A stretch of 64,000 nucleotides of DNA from Pseudobacter ginsenosidimutans. GTDB lineage: Bacteria > Bacteroidota > Bacteroidia > Chitinophagales > Chitinophagaceae. The position numbers were made by a program, and so were the translations under genes. The notes beneath the pieces were generated by a model. That model had not been told where the DNA came from and made no database searches. It saw only the letters and a program-made list of their open reading frames with translations. This document shows, in pieces, positions 54,177 through 62,655 of this stretch (position 1 is the first letter of the stretch; each line of letters opens with the position of its first letter). The stretch lies in NCBI RefSeq assembly GCF_007970185.1, contig NZ_CP042431.1:2728001-2792000 (forward strand), read 5' to 3'.

Positions 54177-54193
54177 AGGATTTGATTGGATGG

Positions 54194-55357
54194 TTATTTC
54201 ACTGGCACTTCCCTGCCATGTTTGGAATTTGGATTGATCCAGTTGTCTGTTCTTTCATAGAGCAATTGCAATAAGCCTCTTCTTGCCAGGATAAAGCGGC
54301 ATTGGAGGGTCATCCCTTTTTTGAGTTTGCCTTCTACGCCATTGGGGAGTGTGAGGGAGGTATTGTTCAGCGCACATTTCACTTTGAAGAATGGCTGATC
54401 GTTCATGATGGTGAAATCATTATCGATACTGATCACTTTTCCGTTCAGCGTTCCCCAGGAATTATAATTGAATGCGTCTACCTGGAATTTCACGGGCATT
54501 TCCTGGTAGATATAACCGATATCTGCAGGTGAAACGAATGTTTCCGCTATCATCCCTGAATCGGGCGACACATAACCGAGCAGCTCGCCGGTTTGTACAC
54601 TGCCTCCTGCATATCGTCCATTGAACTGTTGTACAGTGCCGCTTACCGGGGCCTTGATCTCCAGAAGGTCACGTTCCCGCTGCAGTTGGTCTTTGCCGGA
54701 ACTGTATTGCTGTGCTTCCACGCGCGCCTGTTCCAGTTCCTGCTGCCAGCGGGCGTTCTGTTCGGCTATTCTTGCCTGATAGTTTGCCTTCGCCTGTTCG
54801 TAGGCGTATTTCTTTTCTACATACTCTTTTTTCGCGATCACCTTCTCATCATAGAGTTTGGTGTACATATTGAAATCCGAGCGGAGTTTTTCAAGTCCCG
54901 CCCTTTGCTCTGAAAGTGATGCCTGGTGCAACAGGTATTGCTGGCGGTATTGTCCTGATTTTACGCGATGGCCTGCGCCGCTGGCCAGTAAGCGGAGATC
55001 ATTGATATAGGACTGTCGCTTGTTGAGCTCATAGCTGGCCTGGTTGAGCTTACTGTTGGTGATATCCTGCTGCATCAATAAAAGCGGTTGTCCCTGCCTG
55101 ACAGTTTCGCCATCTTTCACCAGAACCTTGGCAATGGAACCTGTAGTGAGGCTTCTGAGTTCGGTCTTTTCTGTAATGGGACGAATGATTCCGGGAACAT
55201 TCACACTAACGTCTACTTTGATAAAGATGGCTGCGATCAATGTGATCACAATAGCGCCGAGCACCGTGGTATAGATGATCTGGCTTTTCACTTTGATGCG
55301 GGGTAGCCAGGTATATGCAGACTGCTGCATTACCTCGGCTGGCAGGATCCTGGACAT
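54194..55357 (-). CDS. HlyD family secretion adaptor
   Basis: A 387-residue membrane fusion protein that links the ABC exporter to an outer-membrane channel. One helix lies near 29-48 (IIYTTVLGAIVITLIAAIFI), then a split lipoyl-like domain (VNVPGIIRPITEKTELRSL and KAPVSGTVQQFNGRYAG) around a long coiled coil (about 95-220), and a beta-barrel domain. It is the first gene of the operon with the C39 exporter and the XRE regulator. Confidence 0.93.
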   Translation of the reverse strand: MSRILPAEVMQQSAYTWLPRIKVKSQIIYTTVLGAIVITLIAAIFIKVDVSVNVPGIIRPITEKTELRSLTTGSIAKVLVKDGETVRQGQPLLLMQQDITNSKLNQASYELNKRQSYINDLRLLASGAGHRVKSGQYRQQYLLHQASLSEQRAGLEKLRSDFNMYTKLYDEKVIAKKEYVEKKYAYEQAKANYQARIAEQNARWQQELEQARVEAQQYSSGKDQLQRERDLLEIKAPVSGTVQQFNGRYAGGSVQTGELLGYVSPDSGMIAETFVSPADIGYIYQEMPVKFQVDAFNYNSWGTLNGKVISIDNDFTIMNDQPFFKVKCALNNTSLTLPNGVEGKLKKGMTLQCRFILARRGLLQLLYERTDNWINPNSKHGREVPVK

Positions 55358-55568
55358 GGGATTCGTGTTTTATATACAAACAATAAATCAGGCTTACTTT
55401 ACTAAGCGCCTACGGAAAATATTTTTGGACTGACTGCGGTTGGGGGAGTTAGCAGTTTTCGAAAGGGACGGAAATGATTATACGGGCAAATTACCAGTTC
55501 AGATTTAATTTAATCGCGAAATGGATATTTTGACCTGATGAGGGGTGGTAACTGGAATGATACGGGTA

Positions 55569-56564
55569 TTATGAATGGGATAGCGCTTCAACCTGTGGCA
55601 CTTCTGAAAAGCCACCGGTTTTGGAGAATTTCATGTTGTGGACGAAGTTTTTGAGAGAGTCCGATGGATCGATAAGTTCGAAGTTTATTCTTGAGAAAGT
55701 TTCTGGTACAAAGGCAACAGACAAAATGATCTGCTCCTCCATTTTTCCTGTAGCATTATTCAATAGTTCTGCCTTTGCATTGACAATAACAGATTTCAAA
55801 GGAAGTAAAGCGAAAGTTTCCCTTGCAACCCTGAGCATGCAACTGCTGATATAGTCCTGATACAGCTCATTGAACCGCGTGATACCCATCTCCTTTTTTG
55901 ATAATTTTCCGGTAGATGTTTGTGATAAAACAAACCTGGGGATGATCTGATCTGTGTTTACATGCAGATCCAAAACTCCACGCTCAGCTTGAAATTCTGC
56001 TGTAAGTTTAGATCCCAATTCATTGATCTCACCAAAGGGATTGAACTGTTCAACAGCTTCTTTGTAAGCTTCCAATTGTTTCTTCAGAATCCCGTTAGAG
56101 ATCCTGTTCAGCGTTTTCCAATCCTGTAAATCACTTTCATATTGTTTTTGAGCTGCCTGGAATTCCTGGTTATCTGTCTGTTGGGCTTTGGGGATCGCAT
56201 TGTCAAGTTTCCTGATCTTCCCGGCTTTGAGTCCGAACAGTTTATCGGTCAGGGATGGACGATAGTTGTTGCGTTTGTTGATCGCTGTTTCTTCATTCTT
56301 ATTGGAAAGACCGGGAGCCGGGGGCTCGGGCAAACCAGCCAGCGCCTGCCAGTCCATTTCATCGGAAACATCTTTGTGCACAGATTTCAGCACTTCGATA
56401 TACTCTTCATATTCCTGTACCGCAGCCGTAGCATCTGACAATTCCTGCTCTTTCAATTGTTTCCTGAAGCGGTCTGCTGCTTCCCTGGCTTTTCTTTTTT
56501 GATTCCTTTCTACTCTGTTCAGGGTTGCATTGGTGGAGCGTATGAAACCTTTGATCGTAGTCAT
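55569..56564 (-). CDS. Coiled-coil protein of unknown function (331 aa)
   Basis: No signal peptide or membrane segment. Residues 1-70 are charged coiled coil (NRVERNQKRKAREAADRFRK), with another helical region at about 120-190. The C-terminal 120 residues look like a globular domain (LLPLKSVIVNAKAELLNNATGKMEEQIILSVAF, then ELIDPSDSLKNFVHNMKFSKTGGF). I believe I have seen this C-terminal pattern in other bacterial hypothetical proteins but cannot name the family. It lies 211 bases upstream of the HlyD gene in the same direction. Membership of the peptide system is possible but unproven. Confidence 0.7.
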   Translation of the reverse strand: MTTIKGFIRSTNATLNRVERNQKRKAREAADRFRKQLKEQELSDATAAVQEYEEYIEVLKSVHKDVSDEMDWQALAGLPEPPAPGLSNKNEETAINKRNNYRPSLTDKLFGLKAGKIRKLDNAIPKAQQTDNQEFQAAQKQYESDLQDWKTLNRISNGILKKQLEAYKEAVEQFNPFGEINELGSKLTAEFQAERGVLDLHVNTDQIIPRFVLSQTSTGKLSKKEMGITRFNELYQDYISSCMLRVARETFALLPLKSVIVNAKAELLNNATGKMEEQIILSVAFVPETFSRINFELIDPSDSLKNFVHNMKFSKTGGFSEVPQVEALSHS

Positions 56565-56671
56565 AGTCAGATTTGGCTTAATGGTGAGAAGACGCTAATA
56601 TATGTAAAATGTTTTTTCAGTTGCGCCACCTTTTTATAACGAAAGAATTTGCAGGTAAGTATACGCAAAAC

Positions 56672-56700
56672 AAAAATGGCGGTAAACACCGCCATTTTTT
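56672..56700. terminator. Bidirectional hairpin terminator
   Basis: AAAAATGGCGG-TAAACA-CCGCCATTTTTT has a perfect stem with A/T tails, working in either direction. On the minus strand it lies 35 bases after the stop of the frameshifted remnant at 56735-56999, which suggests a gene was once transcribed there. Confidence 0.7.
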
Positions 56701-56734
56701 AAACCCTTTAAATAATCCTGTCCATTAAACAGGA

Positions 56735-56999
56735 TCAAGGACAACGATCAGATTGGTCTTGATAGGCATTGAATCCAGGGCTCATTGGATATAGATCTGG
56801 ATTGTCTTCAATAGAATGATGGATATTGCCCTTGTGCCCCTGCCCTTTAACCTATGCTATAATTTATAGCGGAAAACGGAACAGTAATTTTTGTGATAGG
56901 ATCTTGGATGTTCTTGTTGGTACGCAAATCTTGCGAAATATCAATTCCTTTCAAAAAAATGGGGGAGGACAAATAGTAGATCAATGGAAAAAAATCCAT
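56735..56999 (-). pseudogene. Possible frameshifted small gene
   Basis: A 50-codon frame starts at the ATG at 56997-56999 (MDFFPLIYYLSS, then ITKITVPFSAINYSIG) and stops at 56847. In another frame, overlapping by a few bases, 38 codons continue (KGQGHKGNIHHS, DNPDLYPMSPGFNAYQDQ) to a TGA at 56735-56737 with no start codon of its own. The two halves together look more protein-like than chance, and a terminator follows. No family is recognised. This could be chance, a decayed gene or a sequencing error. Confidence 0.3.
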
Positions 57000-57226
57000 T
57001 TGAGGTAGGCAATAGGGGGACATGGAATGGGAGAATGCTGATACTTATTGAAAAATATATGATCGAATGTTTGTATCCGTTAGGCGGGTTTTTCTGAATT
57101 ATTACGGTGGGCCGTCTCGATCCCGGCTTAGTGTAGCATATACATTCGTTATAGAGTGGTAGATATACGTAAAAAAAGAAGGTAGGGATTGCTCTGGCCC
57201 CTGTCAAAAATCATTGGTATTGCACA
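57000..57226. other. Gap with nothing recognised
   Basis: The gene-poor stretch 56565-57226 holds the terminator and the small remnant listed separately. In this last 227-base part, just before the TPR/HTH gene stop, I see no coding frame, repeat or clear promoter. Confidence 0.6.
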
Positions 57227-58939
57227 TTACTGTAGTTGCTCGAGGTAAGACCTTAGACTTTCTTCCTCCGTGAGTTTCAGTTTTTTCTTCAACCTGTACC
57301 TGGCTTTTTTCACACTCTCAGGCTCAACCGAAAACACACCAGCGATCTCTTTGTTGTTCATCCCTGCTAAAACGAAGCAGGTTAGCTTCACTTCATTGGG
57401 AGTGAGATCAGGATGTTTTTTTGTGATCTTGTCGATTGTATGCTGATGCAGCAGATTGAAGCTGCGAATGAATTCACCCCAGTAATCATTATCGCCGATA
57501 TTGCTTTTGATCTCTTTTGCAAAACGACGGCAGTCTTCATTATTGCTGGTATACAATTTCTCCTGCAGTTGCTGAAGGTATTCTGTTTTATTGGCCAGCA
57601 GCACGGACGTTGTGGCAATCTGCGCCTGCAGCGTCCTGGCCTCTTCCCTCACTTTTTCCACAAGCCCCCTGGCTTCATGTACAGCGTCTTCTTTTTCTTT
57701 TTCCAGTTGTTCATAAGCTTCGCGGATGGCGATCTGTTTTTCCTGATCAGCTACACGCCTTGCTGTTTCGAGTGCTGCTGCTTTTTCCCGGTTGATATTG
57801 GATTTTATCTTTCTGTACCGGAACCAGATCACCAGGCTCAGGCTGCCGAATACGAACAACAATAATGGAGTCAATCTGCTCTGCCAGTTGTTGAGCCCGC
57901 CGATACTGGTTTTCTTATAAGGAAGCACACCCGGATAGGATACGCTCTGGATGGGCATCATAGCGGCTTTCCCTTTAGCAGACATGCTGTCGCGCAGCAT
58001 TTTTGATTGTCTTTCGTACGACTGGCTCAGTATATTATCATTAAGCTTACGATAACAGGTGGCAAGGCCGTCCAGGATGGCGGGCTTGAGATAATTGAAA
58101 CTGCCTGCACTGTTGATGCCGTTCAGTGCGCGGCGGAGATAATCTGCAGCACGGTTTACACTGTCAAGTGTCAGGTAAATCTCGGCCCTGTCTTTCATGG
58201 CCAGTATCGCATAGTGGTCATTGTTATGCTCCATGAAAAGCTGGATAGCGGCCTCGTTCAGTGGCAATGCTTTTACCCACTCTTTGCGGTGATTCCAGAA
58301 ATACTGCAGTTCATAATTATAGAAGGCAATGAGCGGAAGGTCTTCGGGTTTCTTTGCTGCGCCAAGCAGTGAATCGATCTGTTGAAAGGCTTTGTCTTCC
58401 TGTTCTGCTTCAAAATAGCAGAAAGCCTGGAAGAGCGCTGCTTTGGGACGGATCACATGTTGTTCCGGCGAGCTGGCCAGCGATGCATGCTGTAAATAGG
58501 TGAGGGCTTCCGCGTATCTGTCGAGCCGGCAAAGCGCTACACCAATATGATAGTTCAGTTCAGGAAGGATTTCTGCCATGTCGGATTCTACTGCCGTTTT
58601 CTGTGCTTCCTGGTAAAACAGATGTGCCTGCATGTAATTGCGCTGTTGCTCATACAGTGCTGCCAGTTGCCGGTAGCTGGTCACCAATGAAGCAGTATTG
58701 CTCGTTTTCATTCCGATGTCGATGGCAGACATCATGTATTTTTCAGCTTCATGAATGTTTTCGTAACGGGAGATTTGGTAGAGTTGGTGAAGGATGAAGA
58801 TCTGTTGATCCGGCTTTTTTGTGCGCGAAAGCTTGTTCACCAAAGAGTCGCCCGGATGGGCAATGACTGGCCGGAATGCCAGCAGCATCAGCAAAGTCAG
58901 GAGGAATACAGCAGTAGTCCCGGGTTTCAGGTTCAGCAT
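57227..58939 (-). CDS. TPR-membrane-HTH signalling protein
   Basis: A 570-residue protein with a signal peptide (about 1-27, ending RPVIA), periplasmic TPR repeats (about 35-330), and one membrane helix near 362-379 (LTPLLLFVFGSLSLVIWFRY). A long cytoplasmic coiled coil (385-480) and a C-terminal LuxR-like helix-turn-helix (LTPNEVKLTCFVLAGMNNKE, then KKARYRLKKKLKL, about 508-555) follow. This one-component layout is common in Bacteroidota and lets a periplasmic signal reach DNA directly. Targets are unknown. It is divergent from the Nif3-like gene. Confidence 0.85.
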   Translation of the reverse strand: MLNLKPGTTAVFLLTLLMLLAFRPVIAHPGDSLVNKLSRTKKPDQQIFILHQLYQISRYENIHEAEKYMMSAIDIGMKTSNTASLVTSYRQLAALYEQQRNYMQAHLFYQEAQKTAVESDMAEILPELNYHIGVALCRLDRYAEALTYLQHASLASSPEQHVIRPKAALFQAFCYFEAEQEDKAFQQIDSLLGAAKKPEDLPLIAFYNYELQYFWNHRKEWVKALPLNEAAIQLFMEHNNDHYAILAMKDRAEIYLTLDSVNRAADYLRRALNGINSAGSFNYLKPAILDGLATCYRKLNDNILSQSYERQSKMLRDSMSAKGKAAMMPIQSVSYPGVLPYKKTSIGGLNNWQSRLTPLLLFVFGSLSLVIWFRYRKIKSNINREKAAALETARRVADQEKQIAIREAYEQLEKEKEDAVHEARGLVEKVREEARTLQAQIATTSVLLANKTEYLQQLQEKLYTSNNEDCRRFAKEIKSNIGDNDYWGEFIRSFNLLHQHTIDKITKKHPDLTPNEVKLTCFVLAGMNNKEIAGVFSVEPESVKKARYRLKKKLKLTEEESLRSYLEQLQ

Positions 58940-59071
58940 TTTTTTTCTTAGGATTATAGATACAGGGATCTGGTAAGCGGTTTTCCGGGGAATTGGTGAG
59001 CGAAATAAAGAAAAAAGCGATTAAAACAAGCTTAAAAAGATTATAATATTATTAAAAGCGACCGTGTTGCC

Positions 59072-59079
59072 TACCTTCG
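59072..59079 (+). promoter_or_regulatory. -7 box TACCTTCG before the Nif3-like gene
   Basis: TACCTTCG is one base from TAnnTTTG and lies 4 bases before the ATG at 59084, implying a leaderless or nearly leaderless mRNA as for the methyltransferase at 32320. No TTTG box is found at the right distance. Confidence 0.35.
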
Positions 59080-59083
59080 CAAC

Positions 59084-60181
59084 ATGACCATTCAACAAGT
59101 GATCAGTTATCTTGAAGGGATTGCCCCGCCTGCTTTGCAGGAGAGCTACGATAATGCCGGACTGTTGACCGGACAGGCCGGATGGCAATGTACAGGCGTA
59201 CTCTGTACACTGGATGCCACTGAAGACGTGATACTTGAAGCCATCGACAAGCGCTGCAACCTGGTGGTGGCGCATCATCCCATTATTTTCGGAGGGCTGA
59301 AAAAGATCAATGGAAAAAATTATGTAGAAAAGACCGTTATCACAGCCATCAAGAATGATATTGCCATTTACGCCATACACACTAACCTGGACCATGTGAT
59401 CGATGGTGTGAACGGCCGGATGGCAGACAGGCTGGAGCTGATCAACCGCCGCATCCTGGCTCCCAAAGAAGGGACCCTGAAAAAAATATTCACTTTTGTG
59501 CCGCATGCTCAGGCTGATAAAGTCCGGGATGCCATTTTCAATGCCGGGGCCGGAGAGATCGGCAAATACAGCGAATGCAGTTTCGGGGTGGAGGGCACTG
59601 GTACTTTCAAAGCTGGCGAAGGCACTGATCCTTTTGTGGGTGAACAAGGCAGGCGCCATCAGGAAAAGGAAACCAAACTTGAAGTAATTTTTCCGGCCTG
59701 GCTGCAATCCGCAGTGGTCCAGGCCCTTATCAAATCGCATCCCTATGAGGAAGTGGCTTATGATGTGGTGAGCCTGGCCAATGCCCATCCCGGGCAGGGC
59801 GCCGGATTGATCGGCGAACTGGCTGCTCCCAAAAGTGAACTGGAATTTCTCAGCCTCCTGAAAGAGCGGTTCGACCTTCATGTGATCCGCCATACACCTT
59901 TCACCGGAAAGGCCATCCGGAAGGTGGCGCTTTGCGGAGGCGCTGGTAGCTTCCTGGTTTCCAAAGCATTAGCAGCGGGAGCGGATATTTATATAACCGG
60001 CGATATGAAGTATCACGAATTCTTCGATGCCAACGGAAGGATGATCATCGCAGATATTGGCCATTTTGAAAGCGAACAGTTTACCACAGACCTGCTGGTT
60101 GATATTTTGCGGGAAAAATTCACTACCTTTGCCGTCCTTAAATCGGGTGTTCCAACCAACCCGGTCAATTATTTTTATTGA
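59084..60181 (+). CDS. Nif3-like dinuclear metal center hexameric protein
   Basis: A 365-residue member of the Nif3/DUF34 family (GTP cyclohydrolase I type 2-like). The metal site is AHHP (H64, H65) and NLDH (D103), completed near the C-terminus by IADIGHFESEQF. The middle insert (about 130-230, PHAQADKVRDAIFNAGAGEIGKYSEC and SHPYEEVAYDVV) is the usual PII-like domain of long family members. Its cellular role is debated. It is followed 44 bases later by the zinc-ribbon gene, a pairing often seen in Bacteroidota. Confidence 0.93.
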   Translation: MTIQQVISYLEGIAPPALQESYDNAGLLTGQAGWQCTGVLCTLDATEDVILEAIDKRCNLVVAHHPIIFGGLKKINGKNYVEKTVITAIKNDIAIYAIHTNLDHVIDGVNGRMADRLELINRRILAPKEGTLKKIFTFVPHAQADKVRDAIFNAGAGEIGKYSECSFGVEGTGTFKAGEGTDPFVGEQGRRHQEKETKLEVIFPAWLQSAVVQALIKSHPYEEVAYDVVSLANAHPGQGAGLIGELAAPKSELEFLSLLKERFDLHVIRHTPFTGKAIRKVALCGGAGSFLVSKALAAGADIYITGDMKYHEFFDANGRMIIADIGHFESEQFTTDLLVDILREKFTTFAVLKSGVPTNPVNYFY

Positions 60182-60225
60182 TCCTGGTGGACCCGAAAAA
60201 AACTTTATAATCTTTATCAAACAAT

Positions 60226-60981
60226 ATGGCGAACGTAAAAGAATATTCTGTTGAGGAAAAATTATCCTCACTGGTTTCTCTGCAAAAAGTTGAGTCTAAA
60301 ATAGACGAGATCCAGATCCTGAAAGGAGAGTTGCCAATGGAAGTGAGCGATCTGGAAGATGAAATCCTTGGACTGAATGCCCGCCAGACACGTATTGAGG
60401 AAGAGATCAACGGTATCCAGGAGTTCATCAATTCCAAAAAGAACCTGATCAAGGAAGCAGAAGCCCTGATCAAGAAATACGAAAAGCAAAGCGAGAATGT
60501 AAAGAACAGCCGCGAGTTCGAAGCGATCAACAAAGAGATCGAAATGCAGCAACTGGAAATGAAGCTGGCTGAAAAACATATCCGCGATGCGAACGAAGAG
60601 ATCGCCGACAAAGTGGTGGTACTCGAAAAAGCAAAAAAGAACATCGCTAATAAGGATGGTGTATTGAACACCAAAAAAGCAGAACTGGAAAAGATCATCG
60701 CCGGAACTGAGAAAGAAGAAAAACACTTTGCAAAGCTGGCTTCCGATGCCCGCGAGAAAGTGGAAGAGCGTATGCTGTTTTCTTTCGATCGCATCCGTAA
60801 GAACTACCGCAATGGCCTGGCCGTTGTACCGGTAGAACGTGATGCCTGCGGTGGTTGCTTCAATGCGATCCCCCCTCAACGTCAGAGTGAGATCCGTCAG
60901 CGCAAGAAAGTGATCGTGTGTGAGAACTGCGGACGTATCCTCGTTGACAGAGACCTGTTCGATTCAGTTGATGTGAAGTAA
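60226..60981 (+). CDS. C4-type zinc ribbon coiled-coil protein
   Basis: A 251-residue protein. Residues 10-180 are almost continuous coiled coil (EEEINGIQEFINSKKNLIKE, LEKAKKNIAN). The C-terminus is a zinc ribbon with C208/C211 (CGGC) and C232/C235 (CENC). It belongs to the DUF164/zf-RING_7 type family, some members of which are reported to bind nucleic acid. It is probably co-transcribed with the Nif3-like gene, and a terminator follows at 61036-61066. Confidence 0.9.
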   Translation: MANVKEYSVEEKLSSLVSLQKVESKIDEIQILKGELPMEVSDLEDEILGLNARQTRIEEEINGIQEFINSKKNLIKEAEALIKKYEKQSENVKNSREFEAINKEIEMQQLEMKLAEKHIRDANEEIADKVVVLEKAKKNIANKDGVLNTKKAELEKIIAGTEKEEKHFAKLASDAREKVEERMLFSFDRIRKNYRNGLAVVPVERDACGGCFNAIPPQRQSEIRQRKKVIVCENCGRILVDRDLFDSVDVK

Positions 60982-61035
60982 GGCCTGCGAACAGCACGAT
61001 TCCGTGTTTTTGTACCTTAGTAATATTTTGGCAGT

Positions 61036-61066
61036 AAACTCCTCCCTTATGGGGGGAGTTTTTTTA
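61036..61066 (+). terminator. Intrinsic terminator after the zinc-ribbon gene
   Basis: AAACTCCTCCC-TTAT-GGGGGGAGTTT forms an 11-bp stem with one G-T pair and runs into seven T. It ends 16 bases before the next start codon. Confidence 0.85.
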
Positions 61067-61082
61067 TGTATTATATTGCAGC

Positions 61083-62606
61083 ATGACGAATGTGCTGCTC
61101 TACGCCTCCCATCGCCAACAACTTCGCTTGCTTGCTGCAAGCCTGTTCTTCTGTCTCTTTACCTTTTCCTCCCATGCGCAAAAGGTTTTCGATTTCAATA
61201 ACGAATGCCGTACCGCTTACAAAGAGATACTGAGCCTCAAATTGCAGAATGGACAAAAGATGCTGGATGCCGAAAAACAAAAGCATCCCAATAACCTGGT
61301 GCCTTACCTGCTGGAAAATTATATCGACTTCTTCGTGCTCTTCTTCAATGAAGACCCGAAAGAGTATGAGAAAAGATTTCCGAGCCGCGATCAGCGATTG
61401 GCGCTCTTTGACCAGGGACCAACTGATTCCCCTTTCTTCCTGTACTCCAAAGCTGTGATCCATTTTCAATGGGCTGCCGTCAGGATCAAATTCGGTTATA
61501 GATGGGATGCAGGCTGGGAATTCCGGCGTTCCTTTTTACAGGCGAAAGAAAACCTCGCCAGTTTCCCTTCGTTCTCACCCAATAAATTGTACCATGGCGC
61601 CATGCAGGTAACAGTAGGCACTATCCCCGATGGTTACAAATGGTTGTCAAACCTGCTCGGTATGAAAGGGAATATCAAAGAAGGAATGAAAAGCGTTGAA
61701 CAATTTGTAAGAGGGAACGATGAATGGGAAAATCTCTTCCACGATGAATCCATCTTTTATTACTGCTATCTTCAATTCTATATTCAGAACAATAAAGAAG
61801 GTGTGGCGAAGTTCATAAAGAGTCAGCAGCTGGACCTGGTGAACAATCATCTCTTTGCATACCTCGCCAGTAACCTCGCATTGAATAGCCAGGACAGTGA
61901 ACGTGCGGAAGATATTCTTGAAAAAAGGAATAAAGGATCAGAATATCTTTCCACTTCAATATGGGACCTGGAAATGGGCTATGTGAAATTGCATAAGCTG
62001 GAGCCTGATGCCGCACAATATTTTGATAAGTTCCTGAAAAATTTCAAAGGCAAGTTTTACGTTAAGGATGCATTGCAGAAGCTGAGCTGGCATTATTACC
62101 TGGCGGGAGATCAGAACAAGGCCAGCTGGTACCGGGCTGAAGTACTCAAACGTGGCAACACAGATACGGAAGCAGACAAGCAGGCGCAGAAAGAAGCCAG
62201 GACCGGCAGGTGGCCCAACAAAACTTTATTGCAGGCAAGGTTGTTGAACGATGGAGGCTATTATAAAGAAGCGCTCCGCCTCCTGCACGGGAAATCTGTT
62301 TCCGATTATCATGCAGTGGAAGATCAGTTGGAGCTGTCGTACCGCGTTGGAAGGTTGTATGATGATATGGGAGCAGACACGGCAGCTATTCCATTTTATA
62401 AGGAAGCCATCAAACTGGGCGAATTCCGTAAAGAATATTTTGCCGCCCGTGCGGCATTGCAACTGGGCATGCTCTATGAAGGGAAAGGAGATAAGGCAAC
62501 AGCCATTACCTGGTATGAGCGCTGTATGAAGATGCCCGACCATGATTATAAGAACTCATTGGACCAGCGCGCCAAGGCAGGAGTAGCCAGATGCAAGGGC
62601 AATTGA
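61083..62606 (+). CDS. Secreted TPR-repeat protein
   Basis: A 507-residue protein with a signal peptide (about 1-33, ending TFSSHAQ) and helical repeats throughout. Clear TPR units are near the C-terminus (GRLYDDMGADTAAIPFYKEA, AALQLGMLYEGKGDKATAIT). No catalytic motif is visible. It is likely periplasmic or outer-membrane associated and involved in protein-protein contacts. It sits 49 bases before recN. Its function is unknown. Confidence 0.85.
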   Translation: MTNVLLYASHRQQLRLLAASLFFCLFTFSSHAQKVFDFNNECRTAYKEILSLKLQNGQKMLDAEKQKHPNNLVPYLLENYIDFFVLFFNEDPKEYEKRFPSRDQRLALFDQGPTDSPFFLYSKAVIHFQWAAVRIKFGYRWDAGWEFRRSFLQAKENLASFPSFSPNKLYHGAMQVTVGTIPDGYKWLSNLLGMKGNIKEGMKSVEQFVRGNDEWENLFHDESIFYYCYLQFYIQNNKEGVAKFIKSQQLDLVNNHLFAYLASNLALNSQDSERAEDILEKRNKGSEYLSTSIWDLEMGYVKLHKLEPDAAQYFDKFLKNFKGKFYVKDALQKLSWHYYLAGDQNKASWYRAEVLKRGNTDTEADKQAQKEARTGRWPNKTLLQARLLNDGGYYKEALRLLHGKSVSDYHAVEDQLELSYRVGRLYDDMGADTAAIPFYKEAIKLGEFRKEYFAARAALQLGMLYEGKGDKATAITWYERCMKMPDHDYKNSLDQRAKAGVARCKGN

Positions 62607-62655
62607 TATTGAATTTTTCCGATTCTCAGTTTTTCAAATTAATTTGCCTCCACCT

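Noticed and set aside
59021-59893. Minus-strand open frame (290 codons) opposite the Nif3-like gene
   Set aside because: The true gene has the metal-binding residues on the plus strand; the opposite frame is a codon-bias shadow.
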